A stretch of 7,287 nucleotides of DNA from Zeimonas sp937903095 (GCA_937903095.1 CALCZN010000323.1:1-7287); one strand, 5' to 3'. Counted from the first letter of the stretch, positions 1-6,321 are shown. Notes: generated from the sequence alone by a model not told the origin. A program made the numbers and translations.

Positions 1-197
1 GCGCCCGTGTAGCGAAGCGAAACGCGGTCCTCCTGCAGCGCCCGTTCGCCCCAGTACACGTGGCTGACCGCGTTCAGCGGCGCGGCTGCGCTGCCGTCCT
101 CGCGCCGTCCCCGCAAGGCGAGCACGCCCACCGTCGCCGCTGCCGCCAGCGCGCCGCTCAGCATCCCGTCCCGCAAGGCCTCCGACCAGTTCTTCAT
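1..197 (-). CDS. Hypothetical membrane-anchored protein, 5' part only
   Basis: Reading leftwards from an ATG at 197, the frame stays open to the window edge and gives 65 complete codons beginning MKNWSEALRDGMLSGALAA. The ATG has a good ribosome binding site (GGAG, 6 bases before the start), which is the main reason to accept so short a fragment. Residues 12-28 form an alanine/leucine/valine-rich hydrophobic stretch that could be a membrane helix or an uncleaved signal anchor. It is followed by a basic, polar segment (RGRRED) and then a segment around residues 38-50 (AAAPLNAVSHVYWGE) that resembles conserved hypothetical membrane proteins of proteobacteria. I cannot name the family and assign no function. 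The gene is divergent from adk, with 137 bases between the two starts. The C-terminal part lies outside the window. Chance open frames are common in DNA this GC-rich, so confidence is moderate. Confidence 0.6.
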   Translation of the reverse strand, partial: MKNWSEALRDGMLSGALAAAATVGVLALRGRREDGSAAAPLNAVSHVYWGERALQEDRVSLRYTG

Positions 198-273
198 CGC
201 GAACTCCCGCTGCCTGCATGCTTCGGCGATCCGGCGCAAGCGTCGTTCCCGCAACGCCGCCGCGCCGTTCGAA

Positions 274-303
274 TTGACCGGATCCCGCACTTCCCGGTAC
301 GCT
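274..303 (+). promoter_or_regulatory. Possible sigma-70-like promoter for adk
   Basis: TTGACC at 274-279 matches the -35 consensus at 5 of 6 positions. Eighteen bases later TACGCT (298-303) is a weak -10 candidate with only 3 of 6 matches, including the first two positions and the last T. Transcription from here would give a leader of about 25 bases before the adk ATG at 335. The remainder of the 198-334 divergent region shows no clear operator. This is a by-eye call on spacing and one good hexamer. Confidence 0.3.
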
Positions 304-334
304 TTGAGGCTTTGCGGGCGGCAGGCACCCATAC

Positions 335-988
335 ATGCGGCTGATCCTTCTCGGCGCACCCGGAGCGGGCAAAGGCACGCAGGCCGCGTTCATCACGAAG
401 AAATACGGCATTCCGCAGATCTCCACCGGAGACATGCTGCGCGCCGCGGTCAAGGCCGGCACCCCGCTCGGCCTGGCCGCCAAGAAGGTGATGGACGCAG
501 GCGCGCTGGTGTCCGACGACATCATCATCGGCCTGGTCGAGGAGCGGCTGCGCCAGGCCGACTGCGCCAACGGCTACCTGTTCGACGGCTTTCCGCGCAC
601 GATCCCGCAGGCCGAAGCGATGAAGAGCGCCGGCGTGCATCTCGATTACGTTCTCGAGATCGACGTGCCCGACGCCGACATCATCGAGCGGATGAGCGGC
701 CGGCGCGTGCATGCCGCCAGCGGACGCACCTACCACGTGCGCTTCAACCCGCCCCGCATTCCCGGCAAGGACGACGTCACCGGCGAAGACCTGGTCCAGC
801 GCGACGACGATCGCGAGGAAACGGTGCGCAAGCGCCTGGCGGTGTATCACTCGCAGACGCGCCCGCTCGTCGACTACTACGCCGCCTGGGAACGCTCGGG
901 CGACGCCGCGGCGCCGCGCTGCCGGAAAGTGTCGGGCGTGGGCAGCGTGGACGAAATCACCGCTCGTGTCTTCGCCGCGCTCCAGTAA
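335..988 (+). CDS. adk: Adenylate kinase
   Basis: A cytosolic phosphotransferase of 217 residues that interconverts ATP + AMP and 2 ADP, setting adenylate energy charge and supplying ADP for nucleotide synthesis. The P-loop GAPGAGKGT is at residues 7-15. The AMP-binding STGDMLR is at 30-36 and DGFPRT at 84-89. The LID domain spans roughly 122-159. It begins SGRRVH and contains RTYHVRFNPP, and it lacks the four zinc-binding cysteines of Gram-positive enzymes, so it is the long, zinc-free LID type of proteobacteria. LVQRDDD (153-159) and R167 supply further phosphate-contacting arginines. The length is normal for the family. The ATG is fixed because the core beta strand MRLILLGAPG starts at residue 1. 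The Shine-Dalgarno is weak (GCAGG about 10 bases upstream). It is divergent from the hypothetical gene on its left and is followed 134 bases later by hppA, with no clear terminator between. Confidence 0.98.
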   Translation: MRLILLGAPGAGKGTQAAFITKKYGIPQISTGDMLRAAVKAGTPLGLAAKKVMDAGALVSDDIIIGLVEERLRQADCANGYLFDGFPRTIPQAEAMKSAGVHLDYVLEIDVPDADIIERMSGRRVHAASGRTYHVRFNPPRIPGKDDVTGEDLVQRDDDREETVRKRLAVYHSQTRPLVDYYAAWERSGDAAAPRCRKVSGVGSVDEITARVFAALQ

Positions 989-1016
989 ACTCCCGGCGCT
1001 TCGCGCTTGAAATCGA

Positions 1017-1050
1017 GTCGCCTCGCGCCCGAACCTGCGTCGCCTCGCGC
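1017..1050. repeat. 12-bp direct repeat upstream of hppA
   Basis: GTCGCCTCGCGC occurs at 1017-1028 and again, identically, at 1039-1050. The two starts are 22 bp apart, about two turns of B-DNA, so both copies would face the same side of the helix. They lie in the 134-base adk-hppA gap, 73 to 106 bases before the hppA start. This arrangement fits a pair of regulator half-sites, but a chance duplication in GC-rich DNA is also plausible. No convincing -35/-10 pair for hppA was found nearby: TTGAAA at 1007-1012 has no good -10 partner. Confidence 0.35.
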
Positions 1051-1110
1051 GCCGGCGCCTCGTTTCCCGAACGTCTCTTTCAGCTTTTCACATCACAACC
1101 GGAACCGGAT

Positions 1111-1115
1111 GGAGG
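1111..1115 (+). promoter_or_regulatory. Ribosome binding site deciding the hppA start
   Basis: GGAGG lies 7 bases before the ATG at 1123. This matters because the hppA frame is open far upstream, back through adk to about 274, so the start cannot be set by a stop codon. The strong site, together with the hydrophobic first helix beginning right after MTATSAG, places the true start at 1123. Confidence 0.85.
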
Positions 1116-1122
1116 TCCACTC

Positions 1123-3210
1123 ATGACTGCTACCTCGGCGGGCCTGTGGCTCGCTCTGGCCTGCGGGCTGGCGGCGGTGATCTACGGCGTCGCATCGAGC
1201 CGCTGGATCCTGTCGCTCGACGCGGGCAATGCACGGATGCAGGAGATCGCCGCGGCGATCCAGCAGGGCGCGAAGGCGTACCTGAACCGGCAGTACCGCA
1301 CGATCGCGATCGTCGGAGTGGTTCTCTTCATCGTCATCTGGCTGGTTCCGGGGCTCGGCCTGCCCACGGCGATCGGCTTCGCCATCGGCGCGATCCTCTC
1401 CGGAGCGGCCGGCTACATCGGCATGAACGTCTCGGTGCGCGCGAACGTGCGCACCGCGCAGGCCGCCACGCGCGGACTCGGTGACGCGCTCGCGGTCGCG
1501 TTCCGCGGCGGCGCGATCACCGGCATGCTCGTCGTCGGCCTGGGCCTGCTCGGCGTGGCCGGCTACTACGGGCTGCTGGTCGCCAGCGCGCCGCACGGCC
1601 TGGGCACGGTCGTCTCGCTGCACGACGTCATCCGCCCGTTGATCGGCCTGGCCTTCGGCTCGTCGCTGATCTCGATCTTCGCGCGGCTGGGCGGCGGCAT
1701 CTTCACGAAGGGCGCCGACGTCGGCGCCGACCTGGTCGGCAAGGTCGAGGCCGGCATCCCCGAAGACGATCCGCGCAACCCGGCGGTGATCGCCGACAAC
1801 GTCGGCGACAACGTCGGCGACTGCGCCGGCATGGCGGCCGACCTGTTCGAGACCTATGCCGTCACGCTGATCGCCACGATGCTGCTCGGCTCGCTGATGA
1901 TCAAGGGGGCCGAGGCGCAGGCGGTCGTCTACCCGCTCGCGCTCGGCGGACTGTCGATCATCGCGTCGATCATCGGCGCGATGTTCGTCAAGGCCGCGCC
2001 CGGCCAGACGAACATCATGGGCGCGCTCTACCGGGGGCTGATCTGGGCCGGCGGCATCGCCACCATCGTCGCCTACCCGATCACCGTCTGGATGTTCGGC
2101 GACGGCGATCTCGCGCGTTCGGGCACCTCGGTGCTGAACCTGTGGCTGTGCGTCGTCGTCGGCATGGTGCTCACCGGGCTGATCGTCTGGGTCACCGAGT
2201 ACTACACCGGCACGCAGTACAAGCCGGTGCGCTACGTGGCGCAATCGTCGACCACCGGCCACGGCACGAACATCATCGCGGGGCTCGCCGTGTCGATGAA
2301 ATCCACCGCCTGGCCGGTGCTGTTCGTCTGCGCCGCGATCGTCTCGGCGTACTGGCTGGGCGGCCTGTACGGCATCGCCGTCGCGGCCACCTCGATGCTG
2401 TCGATGGCCGGCATCGTCGTCGCGCTCGACGCCTACGGGCCGATCACCGACAACGCCGGCGGCATCGCCGAGATGTCGCATCTTCCCGAGTCGGTGCGCA
2501 ACATCACCGACCCGCTCGACGCGGTCGGCAACACGACCAAGGCGGTCACCAAGGGCTACGCGATCGGCTCGGCGGGCCTGGCGGCGCTCGTGCTCTTCGC
2601 CGACTACACCCACGCGCTCGAGTCGGCGAACATCGTCGCCAGCTTCGACCTGTCGAACCACATGGTGATCGTCGGCCTGATCATCGGCGGCCTGATTCCC
2701 TACCTGTTCGGCGCGATGGCGATGGAGGCCGTCGGCCGCGCCGCCGGCGCGGTGGTGGAGGAAGTGCGCCGGCAGTTCCGCGAGATCCGCGGAATCATGG
2801 AAGGCACCGCCAAGCCCGACTACTCGCGCGCGGTGGACCTGCTCACCGGTGCGGCGATCAAGGAGATGATGATCCCGTCGCTGCTGCCGGTGGTCGTTCC
2901 GGTGCTGGTCGGCCTGCTGCTCGGACCGGAAGCGCTGGGCGGCGTGCTGATGGGCACGATCGTCACCGGCCTGTTCGTCGCGATCTCGATGTGCACGGGC
3001 GGCGGCGCCTGGGACAACGCGAAGAAATACATCGAGGAAGGCAACTTCGGCGGCAAGGGCTCCGAGGCGCACAAGGCCGCGGTCACCGGCGACACGGTCG
3101 GCGACCCCTACAAGGACACGGCCGGCCCCGCGGTGAACCCGCTGATCAAGATCATCAACATCGTCGCGCTGCTGATCGTTCCGTTGATCGCGGTGGTCTG
3201 GACGCAGTAA
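1123..3210 (+). CDS. hppA: Membrane-bound proton-translocating pyrophosphatase, K+-independent type
   Basis: An inner-membrane pump of 695 residues that couples hydrolysis of pyrophosphate to outward H+ transport. The protein is hydrophobic throughout, with about 15-16 membrane helices, as usual for this family. The pyrophosphate/Mg site is complete. The DX7KXE motif is D199-K207-E209 (in DVGADLVGKVE), the acidic cluster DNVGDNVGD is at 225-233, the second acidic motif around D436-D443-N444 is in DAYGPITDNAGG, and the C-terminal GDTVGDPYKDTAGP starts at 656 with D657, D661, K664 and D665. The segment GNTTKAVTKG (469-478) carries Lys473 and Thr476, the residues known to mark K+-independent H+-pumping enzymes; K+-dependent ones have Ala at both. 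Known Na+-pumping members are K+-dependent, so H+ is the likely ion. It has its own strong ribosome binding site, a hairpin terminator 46 bases after the stop, and lies downstream of adk. It may recover energy from biosynthetic pyrophosphate. Confidence 0.98.
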   Translation: MTATSAGLWLALACGLAAVIYGVASSRWILSLDAGNARMQEIAAAIQQGAKAYLNRQYRTIAIVGVVLFIVIWLVPGLGLPTAIGFAIGAILSGAAGYIGMNVSVRANVRTAQAATRGLGDALAVAFRGGAITGMLVVGLGLLGVAGYYGLLVASAPHGLGTVVSLHDVIRPLIGLAFGSSLISIFARLGGGIFTKGADVGADLVGKVEAGIPEDDPRNPAVIADNVGDNVGDCAGMAADLFETYAVTLIATMLLGSLMIKGAEAQAVVYPLALGGLSIIASIIGAMFVKAAPGQTNIMGALYRGLIWAGGIATIVAYPITVWMFGDGDLARSGTSVLNLWLCVVVGMVLTGLIVWVTEYYTGTQYKPVRYVAQSSTTGHGTNIIAGLAVSMKSTAWPVLFVCAAIVSAYWLGGLYGIAVAATSMLSMAGIVVALDAYGPITDNAGGIAEMSHLPESVRNITDPLDAVGNTTKAVTKGYAIGSAGLAALVLFADYTHALESANIVASFDLSNHMVIVGLIIGGLIPYLFGAMAMEAVGRAAGAVVEEVRRQFREIRGIMEGTAKPDYSRAVDLLTGAAIKEMMIPSLLPVVVPVLVGLLLGPEALGGVLMGTIVTGLFVAISMCTGGGAWDNAKKYIEEGNFGGKGSEAHKAAVTGDTVGDPYKDTAGPAVNPLIKIINIVALLIVPLIAVVWTQ

Positions 3211-3256
3211 GCCTGTTCCGCCGGCGCTTCGGCGTCGGCGCTCGGCGCAGGTTCGC

Positions 3257-3288
3257 ACCGGCGGCGCATTGCGCCGCCGGTTTCGTTT
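3257..3288 (+). terminator. Strong hairpin terminator after hppA
   Basis: ACCGGCGGCGC (3257-3267) and its exact reverse complement (3271-3281) form an 11-bp, almost all G/C stem around a 3-base loop (ATT). It is followed by TTTCGTTT (the T tract starts at 3281), the expected layout for intrinsic termination on the plus strand after hppA (stop at 3208-3210). The T tract runs into the stop codon of the convergent SirB1-family gene (3288-3290). In the minus direction the same stem would lie just after that gene's stop but without a following U run, so it would work there only as a transcription or RNA-decay barrier. Confidence 0.85.
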
Positions 3289-3965
3289 CAGCCCTGCGTT
3301 TCCTCGAGCGCCGCGAGCCGGCGGTCAACGGCGCCCAGACGGCGGACGTCGCCGCGCTCGCGATGGATCGCCTGCAGATTGCGCAGCATGCGCGCGAGGA
3401 TCTGCCGCGCGCTCGCCGTGGGCAGCGCGCCGCCGAGCAGCCGGCTCGCCTCGTCGCGATCGCCGCCCGCGTAGGGCAGCAGACGGTATTCGAGTTCGTC
3501 GTGCGTGAGCACGCGCGCGCCGGCGAAGACGTCGACGATCATGGCGCGGCCGGCCACGTCGTGCCGCACGAGAAAGTGCCCGGGAAAGCCCACGCCGCAG
3601 GCCTGCACGCCCGCCTGCTCGGCGATTTCGAGATACAGCACCGACAGGGTGATCGGAATGCCGAGTCGCCGCTCGATCACCCGGTTCAGGTAGCTGTTCT
3701 CCGGATCGTGGAAGTCGTTCGCGTTGCCGCGGAAACCCAGTTCGTCGGCGAAGTGCTCGCGCAGCGCGTCGACGCGCGCGATCGGCTGGCGCAGTTTCGA
3801 GACGCGGCGACGCAACGCCAGCGCGAAGCCGTCCACGCGCGCGAGCACCTCGTGCATCGGCAGCTCGGGGTATTCGTCCTGCGCGATCGACAGCGCCGCC
3901 TCGAACAGCGGCAGCGAATCGTCGCTGCGCACCAGTATGCGCCAGTAATCGAGGAAGCAATCCAT
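3288..3965 (-). CDS. SirB1-family transglutaminase-like / TPR protein
   Basis: A 225-residue probably cytosolic protein of the SirB1 (E. coli YchA) family, whose biochemical role is not established. Family hallmarks are LGFRGNANDFHDPENSYLN (76-94), RRLGIPITLS (99-108), GVGFPGHFLVR (124-134) and VDVFAGARVLT (144-154), which together form the transglutaminase-like core. Residues about 187-222 (ILARMLRNLQAIHRERGD and following) form a TPR-like helical tail. Where classical transglutaminases place the nucleophilic cysteine, the sequence reads ITLS with Ser108, while His130 and Asp145 fit the other triad positions. The only cysteines are C3 and C123, so catalysis by the usual mechanism is doubtful. 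ATG 3965 is preferred over an upstream in-frame ATG at 4046 because GGAGG sits 7 bases before it and the extension (RCRTKSCRFRGRGG) looks non-coding. It is somewhat shorter than the E. coli protein (about 269). It is convergent with hppA and divergent from the dehydrogenase gene, with which I recall it being associated in betaproteobacteria. Confidence 0.9.
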   Translation of the reverse strand: MDCFLDYWRILVRSDDSLPLFEAALSIAQDEYPELPMHEVLARVDGFALALRRRVSKLRQPIARVDALREHFADELGFRGNANDFHDPENSYLNRVIERRLGIPITLSVLYLEIAEQAGVQACGVGFPGHFLVRHDVAGRAMIVDVFAGARVLTHDELEYRLLPYAGGDRDEASRLLGGALPTASARQILARMLRNLQAIHRERGDVRRLGAVDRRLAALEETQG

Positions 3966-4126
3966 CGCGGCCCCTCCACGGCCCCTGAACCTGCAGGATT
4001 TCGTGCGACATCGAACGACTGGCGGAAGCGGCAGGCCGGCGTGCATCGCTACGGTAGCGCGCCGCCTTCGCCGTTGCCACCGGTCGTTGTGCTGTAATTC
4101 CGGATCGAATTCTCCAGGAGGACCCG
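3966..4126. promoter_or_regulatory. Divergent intergenic region between the SirB1-family gene and the dehydrogenase gene
   Basis: These 161 bases must hold the start signals for both genes. On the minus strand GGAGG (complement of 3973-3977) is the ribosome binding site of the SirB1-family gene. On the plus strand AGGAGG (4116-4121), 5 bases before ATG 4127, serves the dehydrogenase. TGTAAT at 4093-4098 matches a -10 box at 5 of 6 positions and TTGCCA at 4074-4079 matches a -35 at 5 of 6, but only 13 bases separate them, too few for a standard sigma-70 promoter. I therefore do not claim a defined promoter. No hairpin or operator stands out beyond a short CCTGCAGG palindrome near 3990. Confidence 0.5.
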
Positions 4127-4891
4127 ATGAAGATCCCGAACAACGTCGTGCTCGTCACCGGCGGCGCATCCGGCCTGGGCGCCGCTACCGTGCGGCGCAT
4201 TGTCGCCGCCGGCGGCAAGGCGCTGGTCGCCGACCTGAACGAAACGATGGGCAAGCAGCTGGTCGACGAGATCGGCGCGGCCGCGCGCTTCGTGCGCTGC
4301 GACGTCTCCTCCGAAGCCGACGCGCAGGCGGCGGTCGATGCGGCCGGCGGCATGGGCCGCCTCGTCGGGCTCGTCAACTGCGCCGGCATCGGCCCTGCGG
4401 CGAAGACGGTCGGCAAGGACGGACCGCATCGGCTCGACGTCTTCACGAAGGTGATCACCGTCAACCTGATCGGCACCTTCAACATGATCCGCATCGCCGC
4501 CGCCGCGATGATCCGCAACGAGCCGAACGACGAAGCCGAGCGCGGCGTCATCGTGAACACCGCGTCGGTGGCGGCCTTCGACGGCCAGATCGGACAGGCC
4601 GCGTATTCGGCCTCGAAGGGCGGCATCGTCGGCATGACGCTGCCGATCGCGCGCGATCTCTCGCGCGACGGCGTGCGGGTCGTCACCATCGCGCCGGGCC
4701 TGTTCCTCACCCCGCTGATGGACAGCCTGCCGAAGGACGTGCAGGAGTCGCTCGGTCGTCAGGTGCCCTTCCCCTCGCGCCTGGGCCGGCCCGACGAATA
4801 CGCGCAACTCGTCGAGCACGTCTTCGCGAACACGATGCTCAACGGCGAGACGATCCGGCTGGATGGGGCGATACGGATGGCGCCGAGGTAA
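4127..4891 (+). CDS. HSD10-type short-chain dehydrogenase (3-hydroxyacyl-CoA / 2-methyl-3-hydroxybutyryl-CoA dehydrogenase)
   Basis: A 254-residue classical short-chain dehydrogenase/reductase, probably a cytosolic tetramer, oxidising 3-hydroxyacyl-CoA substrates with NAD+. The Rossmann motif TGGASGLG is at 11-18. Asp36 at the end of the second beta strand (ALVADLN) favours NAD(H) over NADP(H). NCAG (84-87), the structural Asn113, and the catalytic Ser147, Tyr160 and Lys164 (YSASK) are all present. The C-terminal part VPFPSRLGRPDEYAQLV and the final LNGETIRLDGAIRMAP closely resemble human HSD17B10, which separates this protein from FabG-like relatives and suggests a role in isoleucine or branched/short-chain fatty acid breakdown. 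The exact substrate is inference. The start is fixed by AGGAGG 5 bases upstream and by the normal N-terminus. It is divergent from the SirB1-family gene and convergent with the amidase, whose stop lies only 13 bases beyond this gene's stop. No terminator hairpin is visible between them. Confidence 0.96.
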   Translation: MKIPNNVVLVTGGASGLGAATVRRIVAAGGKALVADLNETMGKQLVDEIGAAARFVRCDVSSEADAQAAVDAAGGMGRLVGLVNCAGIGPAAKTVGKDGPHRLDVFTKVITVNLIGTFNMIRIAAAAMIRNEPNDEAERGVIVNTASVAAFDGQIGQAAYSASKGGIVGMTLPIARDLSRDGVRVVTIAPGLFLTPLMDSLPKDVQESLGRQVPFPSRLGRPDEYAQLVEHVFANTMLNGETIRLDGAIRMAPR

Positions 4892-4897
4892 AGGCGG

Positions 4898-4925
4898 TGA
4901 AGGGTCAAGGGTCAAGGGTGAAGGG
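4898..4925. repeat. 7-bp tandem repeat, four units, overlapping the amidase stop
   Basis: Four contiguous heptamers of the form TSAAGGG (S = C or G) occupy this stretch on the plus strand: TGAAGGG, TCAAGGG, TCAAGGG, TGAAGGG. It fills the narrow gap between the convergent dehydrogenase and amidase genes. It also extends into the amidase coding sequence, where the complementary CCCTTSA units encode the last residues (about FTLDP) and the TGA stop. Because the unit is 7 bases, gain or loss of one copy would shift the frame and change the amidase C-terminus. Confidence 0.85.
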
Positions 4926-6281
4926 GAAAAGACTCTCCACCCATTGGCCCAGCACGAGCAATGCCGCGTCGCCGTCGCGGCGGGCGACGAGCTGCAGGCC
5001 GACGGGCAGGCCTTCGACGAAGCCCAGCGGCACCGACAGCGCGGGCACGCCGCACAGCGAGAACGGCAGCGTCTGGCCGAGCACGGCCTCGCGCACGGTC
5101 GTCGTTCCGCCTTCGACCTCCACGTCGTTCTGCCCGCGCAGCGGCGGCAGCACCGTGCTGGTCGGCAGGATCCACGCGTCGCAGTCGGCAAGCGCGGCTT
5201 CCAGGGCCGCTGCGATGGACGTGCGCGTGCGCAGCGCGTCCACGTACTCGACGGCGAGGATGCGGCGCGCGGCCTGCAGCGCGGGCAGGACCAGCGGCGA
5301 GAAAGCCTCGCCTCCGGCATCGAGCGCGGCGCGGTGCACCCACGCGGCTTCGGCCCGCACGATCGGCGTGTAGGCGGCCCACGAATCCTTCAGCTGCAGA
5401 AGCTGCACCTCGGCGATTTCCGCGCCGTGCCCACGCAGTTGCGCGACCGCGCGCTCGAAGCGTTCGCGCACCTGCGGCGCGAGCCGCCCGCGCAGCCACT
5501 CGGCCGGCACGTGCAGTCGCGGACGACGCGCGACCGTGCCGTGCGCGACGCGCCGTTGCGCCATCACCTCGTACAGCAGCGCGCAGTCGTCGACGCTGCG
5601 CGCGAGCGGTCCGGCGTGGTCGCAGGTGAACGACAGCGGCAGCGCGCCATCGAGCGGAATCGCGCCCGACGTCGGCTTGAAGCCGACCACCGAGCAGAAG
5701 GCGGCCGGGATGCGGACCGAGCCGCCGGTGTCGCTGCCGATCGATGCGACGCCGATGCCGGTGGCCACCGCCACGCCCGATCCGCTCGACGATCCCCCGG
5801 ATTGGCGCGCGGGGTCGAAGGGATTGCACACGTCGCCGGTCCATTCGTTCTCGCCGCTGCAGCCGAGCGCGATCTCGTGCATGTTCGTCTTGGCGAAGAC
5901 GAGGGCGCCCGCCGCGCGCAGACGTGCGACCAGCGTCGCCTCGTCCGTGCCGAGCGAAGGCAGCGGCGCGCGCGTGCCGGCGCGCGTGGGCATGCCGCGC
6001 ACCGCGTACAAGTCCTTGATCGACACCGGCACGCCGTGCAGCGGGCCGCGCAGGCGGCCGCTGCGCGCCTCCTCGTCGAGGACGCGCGCCTCGTCGCCGG
6101 CGGCGGACCAGTCGACCCAGGCGATGGCGTTCAGGCCGGCGTGACGCGCGGCGTTGTCCCGCGCCTGCTCGACGAGCGCCTGCGCGCTGCGCGTGCCTTG
6201 CGCGATCGCGGCGACGAGGTTGCGGATCGACTCGGGCCGGCTCGCCGGCGGATCGGCGGGATTGCGTTGGACGGATTGCAT
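4905..6281 (-). CDS. Amidase-signature family hydrolase
   Basis: A 458-residue enzyme of the amidase signature superfamily, which hydrolyses C-N amide bonds with a Ser-cisSer-Lys triad. The triad is visible: Lys89 in VSIKD, cis-Ser164 in GGSSSGSG (162-169), and nucleophile Ser188 in GSDTGGSVRIPA (182-193). The spacings of 75 and 24 residues equal those in fatty acid amide hydrolase. The N-terminus (about 18-45) is the usual helical part, and LPFSLCGVPALSVPLG (405-420) and GLPVGLQLV (424-432) are the typical C-terminal core motifs. Length is normal. No signal peptide or extra domain is seen, so a cytosolic enzyme of unknown substrate is the fair call. It is not an obvious GatA: no gatB or gatC is adjacent. 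ATG 6281 is the only good start, because a stop lies 10 codons upstream in frame, though its Shine-Dalgarno is poor. The C-terminal residues and stop fall inside a heptamer repeat. It is divergent from ggt, with 40 bases between starts. Confidence 0.94.
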   Translation of the reverse strand: MQSVQRNPADPPASRPESIRNLVAAIAQGTRSAQALVEQARDNAARHAGLNAIAWVDWSAAGDEARVLDEEARSGRLRGPLHGVPVSIKDLYAVRGMPTRAGTRAPLPSLGTDEATLVARLRAAGALVFAKTNMHEIALGCSGENEWTGDVCNPFDPARQSGGSSSGSGVAVATGIGVASIGSDTGGSVRIPAAFCSVVGFKPTSGAIPLDGALPLSFTCDHAGPLARSVDDCALLYEVMAQRRVAHGTVARRPRLHVPAEWLRGRLAPQVRERFERAVAQLRGHGAEIAEVQLLQLKDSWAAYTPIVRAEAAWVHRAALDAGGEAFSPLVLPALQAARRILAVEYVDALRTRTSIAAALEAALADCDAWILPTSTVLPPLRGQNDVEVEGGTTTVREAVLGQTLPFSLCGVPALSVPLGFVEGLPVGLQLVARRDGDAALLVLGQWVESLFPFTLDP

Positions 6282-6321
6282 GCTCGACGGTTGCGCAGGA
6301 ATCGACCGCTATCATGCCCCG
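6282..6321. promoter_or_regulatory. 40-base divergent start region of amidase and ggt, with -10-like box against the ggt ATG
   Basis: Only 40 bases separate the two start codons, so promoters for both genes must overlap each other or the coding ends. TATCAT (6310-6315) resembles a -10 box and lies 6 bases before the ggt ATG. A transcript starting at the usual distance would begin at or next to that ATG and be leaderless. There is no Shine-Dalgarno-like sequence before ggt, which agrees with this. The -35 side is weak: TTGCGC at 6291-6296 is only 13 bases away. The amidase side also lacks a strong ribosome binding site. Confidence 0.35.

Noticed and set aside
194..850. A 218-codon minus-strand frame opposite adk
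   Set aside because: It is an antisense shadow of adk with no motif. The real minus-strand start in this area is ATG 197, in a different frame and with a ribosome binding site.
1007..1012. TTGAAA as a -35 box, or CTTGAAA as a heat-shock -35, before hppA
   Set aside because: No acceptable -10 partner, either sigma-70 or CCCCATNT-like, is found at suitable spacing downstream.
274..1122. In-frame N-terminal extension of hppA back to 274, giving a 978-residue protein
   Set aside because: The extension is an out-of-frame reading of adk with no recognisable motif. A strong ribosome binding site and the normal family N-terminus place the start at 1123.
1093..3258. A 721-codon open frame on the minus strand opposite hppA
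   Set aside because: It mirrors hppA in the antisense direction and is rich in Arg, Asp and His with no domain motif. Long antisense frames are expected in GC-rich DNA opposite a real gene.
2142..4097. A 651-codon plus-strand frame running through hppA, the terminator and the SirB1-family gene
   Set aside because: Its composition is Arg/His/Gly-rich shadow sequence, and it crosses a strong terminator and overlaps two well-supported genes.
4898..4925. The heptamer array as a CRISPR or origin iteron cluster
   Set aside because: There are no spacers, so it is not CRISPR. Four 7-bp units at a gene junction without an AT-rich region or a rep or dnaA gene give no support for an origin.
6154..6321. 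Upstream in-frame ATG codons for ggt, at 6154 and 6280
   Set aside because: The extra residues overlap the amidase coding sequence on the other strand and would bury the signal peptide. ATG 6322 begins directly with a basic-hydrophobic export signal.
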